Translations under genes and position numbers: made by a program
In this document: positions 54,293 through 64,000 of the stretch, in pieces
Position numbering within the stretch: position 1 is the first letter of the stretch
How the letters are laid out: the number at the start of each line of letters is the position of its first letter
Notes under the pieces: model-generated
What the model was told of the DNA's origin: nothing
The model's input: the letters and a program-made list of their open reading frames with translations, nothing else
Databases searched by the model: none
NCBI GenBank assembly: GCA_015179125.1
Contig: WHVA01000076.1
Span: 62,001-126,000 of the forward strand
Length of the DNA: 64,000 bases
Direction of reading: 5' to 3'
Source of the DNA: Gautieria morchelliformis
Lineage: Eukaryota > Basidiomycota > Agaricomycetes > Gomphales > Gomphaceae

Positions 54293-55349
54293 TTTTAGAT
54301 TAAGATGTTAGATAGTGCCTTTAGCAAACAGTTTCTATTGCTCAGCAGTTGGGACCGCTATGTCTGTCCCTCTCCTGTGTGCTGACTAAGTCTCTCGAGG
54401 TGCGTCCGGCACTGATGCATGGAGGTCACGTGACCGTGTCGACGAAAGAGTGGTCTCGATCTAAGGGATAACTAAGTCAAAAGGCTTCGCTTTTGAGGTA
54501 GTCTAGAGTAAACAGTAATAGTGAACTCTCAACGAAGAATTGGAGTAAACTATCAAGTTCTAAGTTCTGTAGCTATCAAACAAGACTACAGTGACTTCAA
54601 GGGGTAAAATAATTGATTCTGGATGATTGATTCATACATTCGTAGTAGCTACTTATACTATACTAGTGGTAACTACTAGTGTTCGAGATAGTGAGTTAAT
54701 GGGTTGAAAAACTACTTGTAACTAAAGGGGTGACTAATTATAGTCATAAAGTCATGGGAGTGATGGGGATAGTATCAGGGTTGCTAAGCTTTGGAATAGA
54801 GTCTTGTACCTATTATACAAAGCCCCTGTCTACATAGTGTCAAGATAGTAGTCAGCTGGTCGTGTCATGGAGCTCAATAGAAAATAGAAGTTAAATCTCT
54901 CCTTCCTAACATAAATGCTAGTCTTGGTGATGGGGCCGCTGTCTCTGTGCCTCTTCTGTGGGGCAGCTGATTGAGCACACATATTAGGAATGACATTCTG
55001 AGGTCATTCTGCGATGTCCGATGCTCCTGCACAGTCTACATTCCTCTGCGGCATTTGGTGCCCACACCTCCTCGGTGCCTGTGGCCTGGTGCCTGTCGAT
55101 GTCATGGCCGATGCCATCAGTCGATAGGCGCGCTGTCTCTGATCGGCTGCACGTGGTCGACGCCCGTATCTCTGTATCTTATCTAATCTGTAGATAAGAT
55201 AGCTGTCTGTGATGTCATGTGTCTGTCATCTGTGTCGATGTCCATCGTAAGTATCGTTCCTGTCTTTTTGGTCTTCCTTTTTCTCTTTTCTTCTTTTATT
55301 AGTTTCTTTGTACACATAGATGACTTAGAATAGAATAATTGTGTATACA
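54293..55349 (+). mobile_element. ~1.06-kb non-coding element, copy 2 (TSD AGAAC)
   Basis: Flanked by AGAAC (54288-54292, 55350-55354). Starts TTTTAGATTAAGATGTTA and ends ATTGTGTATACA. Colinear with 50683-51756. No ORF. Confidence 0.8.
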
Positions 55350-56167
55350 AGAACAAGGTAAGGATCCGCTTACCTCAGTGACTAACTATATAGCTGCTGA
55401 GTAGACCAAACTACTGGTCATGGACACAAGTGGGGGAGTATGCCATGTGAACTCAGGAGTAGGAAATGCAAATGGAAGAAGGCAGAGGGTGGAAGGAAGG
55501 AAGACAGGGCCTAAAAGAAATAAAAAGAGACCAATGGGCTGTCCCCTGACAAATGCCTTGCCAAGGCCTCCCAGAAGCATGCCAAAGCTGAGGCCAAAAT
55601 CCCGGAGTACCTGCAAGCATTCGAGGACATATTGTGATGGAGTCCTTCAATGCCCTGCTGACTCAGAAGATTTGGGACCATGCAATCAAGCTTGAACCCA
55701 GGTCCAAGCTGACAAACTGCAAGGTGTACCCACTCTCCCACTGAGCAGACTGAACTCAACACCTTCCTGCAGGAGAATCTCCATACTGGGAAGATCACCC
55801 CATCCAAGTCCCCAATGGCCTCCCCAGTCTTCTTCATCAAAAAGAAGGATAACACCCTCTGGCTTGTACAGTACTACCAGGCCTTGACTGTGATTATGAT
55901 GAAGAACCGGTATCCAATACCGCTCATCTCCAAGCTCATCAACCCTCAAAGATGCAAAGTAGTTCATGAGGCTTGATATTCAGTGGGGTTTCAATAACAT
56001 TAAGATCCAAGAAGTGGATGAGTGGAAGGCTGCTTTTCTGACCAACAAAGGCTTTTTCGAGCCTTGGGTGATCTTCTTTGGCCTTGTGAACAACCCAGTG
56101 ACCTTCCAGACAATGATGAATGATGTCTTCTGAGACATGATCATGGAGGCTGTAGTCTGGGTGTGCC
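55350..56167 (+). pseudogene. Gypsy relic H, RT N-half
   Basis: Plus-strand reading with several stops and shifts: IPEYLQAFEDIL, WDHAIKLEPRSKLTNCKVYP, LNTFLQENLHTGKITPSKSP, MASPVFFIKKKDNTLWLVQY, NRYPIPLISKLI, and a degraded palm ending at MIMEAVVWVC near 56165, just before where YLDD should follow. The YLDD-like continuation is found at 63158. Confidence 0.75.
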
Positions 56168-56724
56168 TGTCATGTTGTGTTTATTTTGGTATCATCACCC
56201 TCCAAGCGTGTCTGTGACCTTCATTCATCATTCAATCGATTATTGAGCCCATTTGACATTCACATCCTTCACCATCGCTCCTACCATGCAGGATCAAGCT
56301 CATGAGTCAGGAGTCAGTGCAGGATAATAAGAGTCATGCATGTCCCCAGGCATGTTGTCTTGATGTGCTCTTCACTAGCTTACCTCTCCATTGTTTCATG
56401 TTCATATCAGCAGGCATGTCTATTGTATATGTTTCTTCCATTATGTATCTCAACTGCGCACCCCCCTGCATTATTCCAATCCATCACAGTGTCTCTCCCA
56501 TTCGCTCATAGCTCATATACCTTCCGTATAAGTAGTTTGTATTCACATGTACATTCATTAGTTCAATTATCATACATCTTCCTTGTGCACTACCTTGCCA
56601 CAACATGATCATCGTCCTGAACCTCCCCTTCTAAACTGTTACCTCTTAGAAAGGACTGGGACTTCACTCATGAGTCTTTGCCTCTTGTTTTCACTGCTTC
56701 ACCCTTCAGGGCTCACCATGCTGT
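56168..56724 (+). repeat. Left part of a putative solo LTR (X) split by element G
   Basis: Starts TGTCATGTTGTG immediately after the RT relic. The right part resumes after element G at 62863 and ends TTGACA at 63157, giving a unit of about 850 bp with TG...CA ends. No coding content. The target duplication is not clear (GTGCC versus CTACC). Confidence 0.5.
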
Positions 56725-57196
56725 TGTCAGGGGACACCCTGATTTCCATTTCCAGTTCCGACTCCATTTCCGACTCCGCTTACGGTTCCGATTCCATCTC
56801 CGCCTCCGCTTTCGGAAATGATTCCGCTTCTGGGAGACCTTCCACCAGTTCTGTTTGCTTTGCCAGTTCCACTCCAATTTCCAACTTCCGCTCTCGGAAT
56901 AGTGTCGGAAATCAAGCGACTCGCGTAATAGGTGGCATCAAGGGTCGATCAAGGGTCAGGGAGGTCAGGGGGATGCAGGGTTGATGGTGGGTGCCAAGTG
57001 TTGTCCCTGGCTGCGCAGCGTAGTATAATACGGGCTCGCTGACATTGGGGGTCCTTAGACTTTTCTCTTTGGATTTCTCCTTGTCAGGTGAGAATCCCCT
57101 CTCTTGTATACTCTGTTCATTTATACATACTTTGGATTTCCCCTTGTCAGTTGTGTGGTAGTGTGATCCCCACAACCAGCCAGGGTTGCCCTTACA
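56725..57196 (+). repeat. Element G 5' LTR
   Basis: TGTCAGGGGACACCC to GTTGCCCTTACA. The first 180 bp are a TTCCGA/TTCCGC-type imperfect repeat. Contains the intron-like segment 57088-57150 (GTGAGA...CAG). Confidence 0.95.
57024..57030 (+). promoter_or_regulatory. TATA-like box in element G LTR
   Basis: TATAATA, about 60 bp upstream of the intron-like segment. It is conserved in the 3' LTR and the solo copy, so the segment would lie in the transcribed leader. Confidence 0.4.
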
Positions 57197-57382
57197 GCAG
57201 AAAAGTCTCTCCCCTAGAGGACCGGCGGTCGTACTACGCGTTGCATTCACCATAGGTGCCTTCGGAATTGGAGACAGCGACTCGGAGATCGCAACGTCTT
57301 CCGCACACACGGTATACGACAGCCCTCTTCTTACGTCGATCTCCCAACCCTGGAAATCCCATCCCATATTTCCCCTTCTGAC

Positions 57383-58556
57383 ATGGATCCGGATGATCGT
57401 CTTCGGAATATGGAGGAGGAATTGACGCGGAACCGGATGAAGACCGACGCGATTGAAACAGCCTTACAAATGATTTTGGCTAAATTAGATATTCCACAAA
57501 GTGGTGGAAATGCAATGCTGGATGAGCCGGATTTCGGAAAAGCAGAACTGGCGGAAGAGAGGATGTCCGCGAAGTTGGCAAAGGTCAAACCCGCAACTCC
57601 GGCGGACTTTGACGGAGATCAGGAGAAGGGACGCGCGTTCTTCAACACATGCGCATCTACTTCGCAATTGTCGGAGACCTCTTTCCAAACGACCAGGCTC
57701 GGATTCACTGGGCATTGTCCTTTTTCAAGTCGGATCGCGCAGCCCATTTTGCAAACAAGGTGATCCGACATGAAGCAAAGGGCAAGGGGAACTACTTCCG
57801 GGACTGGGACGCCTTCAAGAAAACATTTTCCGACCAGTTCTGCCCAAAAAATGAGCAGCTCACAGCCCTTACGAAGCTCGAGGGACCAGCTGGTACCAGG
57901 TCAAGGATCCAGTCGATGACTACATTGACCGCTTCCAGGAGCTCATCGACCTTGCGGAGTATGACGACGACAAGACGATAGTCATCAAATTCCAACGAGG
58001 GCTTGATCCGACACTCCAGAACCAAGTTGTGCTGCTTGGGGATGGAGCTCCGGATTTCGATGACCCGGAAGGGTGGTACCAAGCTGCGCGGAGGGTGTCC
58101 CAAAACAGGGAAGCAAATGAGGCCTTTGTGGAGACAAACCGGAACATGACACGCAGTTCCGCTCGTCCTACTCCACCTGTGCCAAAACCCGGAAGTGCAT
58201 TCATTCCCACACAGAAAATATTTCCAATGGTTGCTCCGCCTGCTCCTATTAGGAACCCTAGCCCCCCTCCCTCGAAGAGTGGACCTGCCCCGATGGATGT
58301 TGACCGCATGCGCAGAAAAGGCCATGGAACCATCACCTGCTTCCGATGCCGACAGCCAGGCCACTATGCCCGCGAGTGCCCCCAAGCCTTTGACATCTGG
58401 CTTATGACCACAGAGGAGAAACTTGAGCTCCTTCCAGAGTTCCTCGCACTCGCAGACATAAGCGGAGTGCCCACTGTGGAAGGAATTTCCAAAAATGCAG
58501 AACATGGTGCATCGGAAGTGGAAGATGCGCCGGATTTTGTGACACGCAGCGGGTGA
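57383..58556 (+). pseudogene. Element G gag with two frameshifts
   Basis: Starts MDPDDRLRNMEEELTRNRMK (coiled coil) at 57383. One base is lost or gained near 57645, after GRAFFNT, and again near 57885, after LTALTKLEG. The capsid reads through all three frames: IHWALSFFKSDRAAHFANKV, FRDWDAFKKTFSDQF, VKDPVDDYIDRFQELIDLAE. Then comes a Pro-rich linker with PAPMDVDRMRRKG and a CCHC knuckle CFRCRQPGHYAREC at about 58340-58380. Ends DAPDFVTRSG-TGA at 58556. Confidence 0.88.
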
Positions 58557-59305
58557 GATGTGTGCCCCTGCTGCCTGTACATAACCGGTTTGCCTGTCTT
58601 GAAGTAGAGAATGAAAAGCCACCACACGCCTCGCTTCGTGCAGACCCACCGGATAAAGTCACACAAAAACCAAATCCGACACCCCATCCATCCCGCATCC
58701 GCCCTTGGGAGAGACGCCTCCCGAAGCACTATGTTGTTCCTGCCACCCCTGGCCCCAAGTCACTAGTCATTAAGGTGGAGATCCAGACGACAGATACGGT
58801 GGAAGTCAAATCCGGACCCGCCCTTGTCGATTGCAGGGCCACTGGTCAGTTTATAGACCGGGACTATGTGGAACGGAACCGACTGACCACGTGGAAGTTG
58901 CAGCATGCAATCCCGGTGTTCAATGTGGATGGAAGCCCCAATCAGGCAGGGTCCATCATGGAGATAGTAGACACAAGTCTCCGCTACGATGGACACTCAG
59001 AACGCACTTCCTTTGCAGTCACCAGCCTGGGGAAGCAAGACGTCATCCTCGGATTTACCTGGCTTCAGGAGCACAACCCGGAGATCAATTGGCAGACTCG
59101 GAAGGTACTTATGAGTCGATACCCAGCCAAGTGTCACATGTGCCGGTTGGAAGTGCGGAAGGAGCGCCAGGAGCAGCGGAAGACCGAACGGCTCCTACAG
59201 ACATGTCATTCTGGCCCCCATCCACTGCTTGCAGAAGAAGACTCGGAAGTGGAATTTGAACCGAGTCCCACTTCCAATTCCAATTCCAATTCCGACATCA
59301 TCTGA
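58553..59305 (+). pseudogene. Element G protease with mutated active site
   Basis: 250-codon ORF opening with GTG that overlaps the gag stop as GTGA, exactly as in element B. Contains VEIQTTDTVEVKSGPALVD followed by CRATGQFID: the family motif DSGATG has become DCRATG, losing the essential Gly, and the protease should be inactive. Followed by FNVDGSPNQAGSIMEIVD and ILGFTWLQEHNPEINW, then CHMCRLEVRKERQEQ and an acidic tail with SNSNSNSD encoded by a TTCCAA repeat. Separated from RT by about 36 nt and a stop. Confidence 0.85.
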
Positions 59306-59341
59306 CTCGGCCCAGGAGACACTCTGGCGGAAGGGGAGCGC

Positions 59342-62300
59342 TTGCTGTACGTAAACCTTCCACCGGAAGCGGAACACATCCGTGCCACCGGAAATATTTC
59401 GCAACGCCTTGCTGAAGCCTCCAAGAAGCATGATAGAGTGGAGGCGGAAATTCCGGAGTACCTGCGGGCGTTCGAGGACGTCTTTGCCAAGGAGTCGTTT
59501 GATGCCCTGCCTCCACGGAAGCTGTGGGACCATGCCATCGAGTTGGAGCCTGGGTCAAAGCCCACCAACTGCAAAGTCTACCCGCTGTCACCCAAGGAGC
59601 AGGTAGAGCTCGATGCATTCCTTGCGGAAAACCTCCGTATAGGGAGGATCCGCCCCTCCAAGTCACCCATGGCATCTCCGGTGTTCTCCATCAAGAAGAA
59701 GGATGGCTCTCTCAGACTTGTGCAGGATTATCGGGCCTTGAATGCGATCACGATCAAGAACCGGTACCCCATTCCACTCATTTCCAAACTAATCACACAA
59801 CTCCGCGGGGCAAGGTACTTCACTAAGCTGGATGTCCGCTGGGGCTTCAATAATGTTCGGATCCGGGAGGGAGACGAGTGGAAGGCCGCATTCCGCACCA
59901 ACCGAGGACTCTTTGAGCCACAGGTCATGTTCTTTGGCCTCACCAACAGTCCCGCCACATTCCAGACGATGATGAATGACATTTTCCGTGACATGATAGC
60001 AGAAGGGGTTGTCTGCATCTACCTCGATGACATCCTCATCTTCACAAAAACAATGTCCGAACATTGGGAAGTCGTGCGGAGAGTGCTGGAACGGCTCCAG
60101 GAATACAACCTGTGTCTCAAGCCGGAAAAGTGCGAATTTGAGCGGACGCGAATAGAGTATCTTGGGGCGATTGTGTCGGAAGGAAAGGTGTAAATGGACC
60201 CAGTCAAAGTTTCCGGTGTATCGGATTGGCCGTGCCGGGAACAAGAAAGAGGTCCAGTCCTTCATTGGGTTTGTCAATTTCTACCGGCGGTTCATCAAGG
60301 ACTTCTCCTGCCACGCTCATGCCCTCTTCGACCTCACCAAGAAGGAGGTTGGATGGCAGTGGGGAGAGCCGGAACAGGCCTCCTTTGACAAACTCAAAGA
60401 GCTGATCACTTCTGCCCCGGTCCTGATCTTTCCCGACGACTCTCGCCCTTATCGAGTCAAGGCAGATTCTTCCGACACAGCTACCAGAGCGGTCTTGTCA
60501 CAACAGTCATTGGAAGATGATGGGGGATGGCATCTGATTGCCTTCTTCTCTAAAAGCCTTAGTCCGGTCAAGCGGAACTATGAGATCCACGACAAGGAGA
60601 TGCTGGCAATCATCCGAGCGCTGGAGGAGTGGCGACACTTCCTCGAGGGTGCTCTATGCCCGTTTGAGATCTGGACAGACCACAAGAACCTCGAGTATTT
60701 CCGCACGTCTAAGAAGTTGAACCGATGACAAGCACGGTGGCCCTACACCTGTCCCAGTTTGACTTCATGCTCCACCACCGCCCCAGCCGCACCATGGGCA
60801 AGCCCGATGCCCTATCCCGCCGTGCGGATCATGGAAGCGGAAGTGGAGACAACGCAGATATGACACTGCTCCGCCCAAGTCTCTTTGCAATCCGCGCCCT
60901 AGAGGGAGTGACTGCAGTTGGGGCGGAAGCGGAAATGCTCCAGGACATCCGGAGGCAGTACCGGAATGGAGAGAAGGAGGAGTGGTGGTGAAGGCGGTGG
61001 AGGAACTTCAGAAAGGGCACTCACGGTCTGTACGAGCAGCGGAATGGTCGGAATGTGATGGACTGCTCCACTTCAGAGGCAAGGTCTATGTTCCAGGCGG
61101 GGCAGACCTCCGCCGCCACATCGTGTCCCAGCACCATGACACACGGGTCGCTGGGCATGCTGGCAGGTGGAAGACGCTGGAGTTAGTGGCTTGGAATTAC
61201 TGGTGGCCTCAGATGTCCCGCTACATTGGACAGTACGTGAAGACATGTGACCTTTGTCTCCAAACCAAAGCGCAACGACATCCGCCCGTCGGAGAACTTG
61301 TTCCGCTCCCGATTCCCGAATCCCGCTGGGACACCATCAGTGTCGACTTCATCGTTGAACTCCCAGAGTCTCATGGCTATGACGCCATCATGAATGTCGT
61401 GGACTCGGTAAGCAAGGTGTCCCACTTCATTCCAACGCACATGACGATCACAGCCCTCGGAGCGGCCCACCTGTTCCTTGCACATGTCTGGAAGTTGCAT
61501 GGGCTCCCGAAGCAAGTTGTTTCCAACCAAGGTCCGCAGTTTGTCGCAGAACTGACTTGGGAGCTCTACCGCCTGCTCGGCATAAAGCTGGCTACCACCA
61601 CAGCGTACCATCTACAGGGTGACGGACAGACGGAACGGGTCAATCAGGAGTTGGAGCAATATCTCTGCCTCTTTGTCAACGAGAGGCAGGATGACTGGGA
61701 TGAGTTACTTCCGCTGGCGGAATTCCAATACAACAACCATGTCCATTCCGCCACGCAACAGACTCCCTTCATGCTTGACTCCGGACGACACCCGCGGATG
61801 GGCTTCGAACCACGCCAGGCTGAGTCCCAACTCGAGACGGTCAATGAGTTCCGAGACCGCATGGACTCCACCCTTTCGGAAGCCAAGTCGGCCCTTGCAA
61901 AGGCCAAGGATGACATGGCAAGGTACTACAACCAACGCCGGGTTCCTGCCCCGGAGTACCAAGTTGGAGACAAGGTGTATCTAGATGCAAGTGACATCCG
62001 CACCACACACCCTTCACAGAAGCTTGCCCACCGCTACCTTGAACCCTTCACAGTGATGCGGAGGGTTGGACGGAATGCATACCGCCTCCGACTTCCAATG
62101 TCCATGTCCCGCCTCCACCCCGTCTTCAACATGGTGAAGTTACTCCCTATGCTTGAGGACCCAATTCCAGGTCGGAAGGCTCGTCCGCCACCTCCACCAG
62201 AAATTGTAGATGGGGAAGAGCACTATGTGGTGGAACGGATCCTGGACAGCCGGTTTGTGTGAGGGCGACTCCAATTCCTCGTGAAATGGGAAGGGTATGG

Positions 62301-62458
62301 GTATGAGGAGAATTCGTGGGTCCCAGAGCAAGATGTTTCCGCTCCAGACAAACTCCGCGAGTTCTATAGGACACACCCTGGTGCCCCTCGCCTAATCCGC
62401 TCACTGGCATTTCAATCCCTCGTGTCCCATGCTTCGAGGACGCAGCACGCTAGAGGGG
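59342..62458 (+). pseudogene. Element G RT-RNase H-integrase-chromodomain
   Basis: RT is nearly intact (FSIKKKDGSLRLVQDYRAL, KLDVRWGFNNVRIREGDE, catalytic VCIYLDDILIFT). A TAA at 60191-60193 is followed by a frameshift, then RNase H ([33 protein letters not shown]). TGA at 60726 stands where element B has Arg (KLNHRQARW). Integrase: zinc-binding DLCLQTKAQRHPPVG, first Asp in DTISVDFIVEL, but VVSNQGPQF has Asn for the second catalytic Asp; Glu is present in GDGQTERVNQ. After TGA at 62260 the chromodomain follows (LQFLVKWEGYGYEENSWV). Overall a recently disabled element. Confidence 0.9.
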
Positions 62459-62464
62459 GGGTGA

Positions 62465-62862
62465 TGTCAGGGGACACCCTGTTTTCCATTTCCAGTTCCG
62501 ACTCCATTTCCGACTCCGCTTACGGTTCCAATTCCATCTCTGCCTCCGCTTTCGGAAATGATTCCGCTTCTGGGAGACCTTCCACCAGTTCTGTTTGCTT
62601 TGCCAGTTCCACTCCAATTTCCGACTTCCGCTCTCGGAATAGTGTCGGAAATCAAGCGACTCGCATAATAGGTGGCATGGGTTGATCAAGGGTCAGGGAG
62701 GTCCGGGGGATGCAGGGTTGATGGTGTGTGCCGAGTGTTGTCCCTGGCTGCGCAGCGTAGTATAATACGGGCATTGGGGGTCCTTAGACTTTTCTCTTTG
62801 GATTTCCCCTTGTCAGTTGTGTGGTAGTGTGATCTCCACAACCAGCCAGGGTTGCCCTTACA
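62465..62862 (+). repeat. Element G 3' LTR lacking the intron-like segment
   Basis: Matches the 5' LTR except that the 63-nt GTGAGA...CAG segment is absent (junction 62816/62817, TTGTCAG-TTGTGTGG), and about 9 nt near 62770 are missing. Confidence 0.95.
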
Positions 62863-63157
62863 GCTGTTGGCAAAGATCTTCAAAGGAGACTGTTCATCAA
62901 CAAAAGGATTATTCATAACTGAACAACCTTTCCACAGAGCCTCACACATCACCTTGTCAAGCTACATGAGCTATTCACCTTGACTGTAGACTAGGGTCCT
63001 TTACTTTGATCACCCTATACCTTGTATATCTTTACCAGTTCAGCTCCCCTTACCGAACCACCTCTTTCACCGCACAAGGCATTTGGGCATTCTCTGTGTT
63101 TGCATATCCATGATTCACTGACACATGATACTAAACACCAAAAAAATAATCTTGACA
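62863..63157 (+). repeat. Right part of putative solo LTR X
   Basis: Continuation of 56168-56724 after element G, ending AATCTTGACA directly before the RT relic resumes. Confidence 0.45.
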
Positions 63158-64000
63158 CTACCTCAACGACATCCTCATCTGCATGAAAATGCTCTCAGAA
63201 CATTGGAAAGTCATTTGGTGAGTTATGAAGCAGCTTCAGGAGTATGAGCTCTACCTCCACCTGCAGTAGTGTGAGCCACCTTCAACAACTCAAGAAGCTG
63301 ATCACATTGGCCCCAATCCTCGTGTTCCCAAACAGCCTCCAGCCTTTCCAAGTTGAAGCTGATATCATGGCTGTGGGTCAAGAGGCGCTCCAGGACATCC
63401 ATCAGGGGTTCTGAGATGGGTAGAACAAGGAATTGGTGGCAAAGGCAGTGGAGGAGCTTTAGACAGGGCATTTTGGCTCAGTATGGGGTGCTTAGTGGTT
63501 AGAAAGAGACAGGTTGTTGCAATTCTGGGGGAAGATATATGTCCAAATGTGCCAGACCTTCAGAATGCATCATGTCACAGCAGCATGACACTCAGGTGGC
63601 CAGACATGCTGGGAGGTGGAAGACACTGGAGCTGATAGCATGGAACTACTGGTGGCCACAGATATCACACTACATCTGTCAGGAGGTGAAGTCCTGTGAC
63701 CCCTGGCTATACACCAAGGCCCAGCGGTTGCCCCCAATGGGCAAAATTGCCCCACTTCTAGTTCCAGAGTCTCAGTGGGACACGGTCAGCATCAACTTCA
63801 TCATCAAACTTCCAGAATTACATGGATATGACATGGTAATGTGCATGGTAGACTTGGTGAGAAAACAGTCCCACTTCATCCTGACAATGACCACCATGGT
63901 GGCCCTTGGGGTGGCATGCCTGTTCCTTGGGAATGTCTTGAAACTGCATGGGCTTCCCTACCAAGTCATTTCTGACTGAGGCCCACATTTCATCACCGAG
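63158..64000 (+). pseudogene. Gypsy relic H, RT end to integrase (runs off the window)
   Basis: Resumes as YLNDILICMKMLSEHWKV, the catalytic box with one Asp replaced by Asn, then a degraded RNase H stretch and, from about 63540, integrase: ARHAGRWKTLELIAWNYWWP, the zinc-binding region (CDPWLYTKAQRLPPMGKIAP), WDTVSINFIIKLPELHGYD with Asn for the first catalytic Asp, and LKLHGLPYQVISD-stop-GPHF. It pairs with 55350-56167 as one element split by 7 kb of insertions. Truncated at the window end. Confidence 0.75.

Larger units (their letters stand above)
56725..62862 (+). mobile_element. Element G: chromodomain Gypsy retrotransposon
   Basis: 6.1 kb on plus, with LTRs 56725-57196 (472 bp) and 62465-62862 (398 bp) and exact TSD GCTGT (56720-56724, 62863-62867). 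Internal order is gag, protease, RT, RNase H, integrase, chromodomain. It has two gag frameshifts, stops at 60191, 60726 and 62260, and altered catalytic residues in protease and integrase. The LTRs differ at a handful of sites plus two small deletions, so it is the youngest large element here. It sits inside solo LTR X, itself inside relic H. Confidence 0.95.

Noticed and set aside
56725-56930. Ser-rich frames in the family G LTRs (for example SISSSDSISDSAYGS)
   Set aside because: Present in all three LTR copies, on both strands, and explained by the TTCCGA-type repeat; no start context, no continuation.
1-64000. CRISPR array or prokaryotic defence island
   Set aside because: The regular repeats present are coding ankyrin units or LTR minisatellites; the window is eukaryotic with spliceosomal introns.

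Overview
This window looks like a basidiomycete (Agaricomycete-type) nuclear genome. The genes carry many short GT-AG introns of about 50-60 nt with CTRAY-type branch sites. Chromodomain Ty3/Gypsy elements dominate the repeats, and the host genes include fungal families: a STAND/NLR with NACHT and ankyrin repeats, an ankyrin-PH-ORD oxysterol-binding protein, a zf-4CXXC_R1 (CDCA7-like) protein and a Kre9/KNH-like secreted protein. No tRNA, rRNA or CRISPR array was seen.

Layout. 1-9747: a broken DDE transposase gene followed by a dead 9.5-kb chromovirus (Gypsy-1, minus strand, LTRs 278-492 and 9534-9747). It has an extra open reading frame downstream of pol and a nested 1.17-kb hAT-type insertion. 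9.7-16.2 kb: a degenerate zinc-knuckle (gag-like) gene, a small secreted protein gene and a homeodomain gene. A ~355-bp block is duplicated so that both the zinc-knuckle gene and the homeodomain gene end in it. 16.4-33.6 kb: the conserved genic core. It holds an OSBP (12 exons, 1142 aa), a NACHT-ankyrin NLR (6 exons, 1735 aa, about 30 nearly identical 33-residue ankyrin repeats), a P450 relic, a zf-4CXXC_R1 protein (3 exons, 777 aa) and an aldehyde dehydrogenase (9 exons, 500 aa). I built these splice models by hand; all sum to a multiple of three and rejoin conserved motifs.

34.5-64.0 kb is a nest of transposons. A gag relic carries a solo LTR (TSD AGGAC). A 399-bp near-palindrome follows. 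Element B (39363-49477, minus strand, TSD GTGAG) is interrupted by a 900-bp TA-flanked MITE, a 2.6-kb TIR element carrying a LINE RNase H relic, and a solo LTR of family G. Beyond it lie Gypsy and Copia relics and two copies of a ~1.06-kb non-coding element with 5-bp TSDs. An RT relic is split by a probable solo LTR, which is itself split by element G (56725-62862, plus strand, TSD GCTGT). The window ends inside an integrase relic.

Themes. Many inactivating stops in the Gypsy elements read as CGA-to-TGA changes, which fits CpG deamination, and the same window encodes a CDCA7-like protein, a family tied elsewhere to DNA-methylation maintenance. Several LTR families carry a GT-AG intron-like segment bracketed by a duplicated acceptor tract, and one LTR of element G lacks exactly that segment. 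The NLR array, the LTR-borne intron, the zinc-knuckle/homeodomain shared 3' block and the Gypsy-1 accessory gene are the most promising unexplained features.
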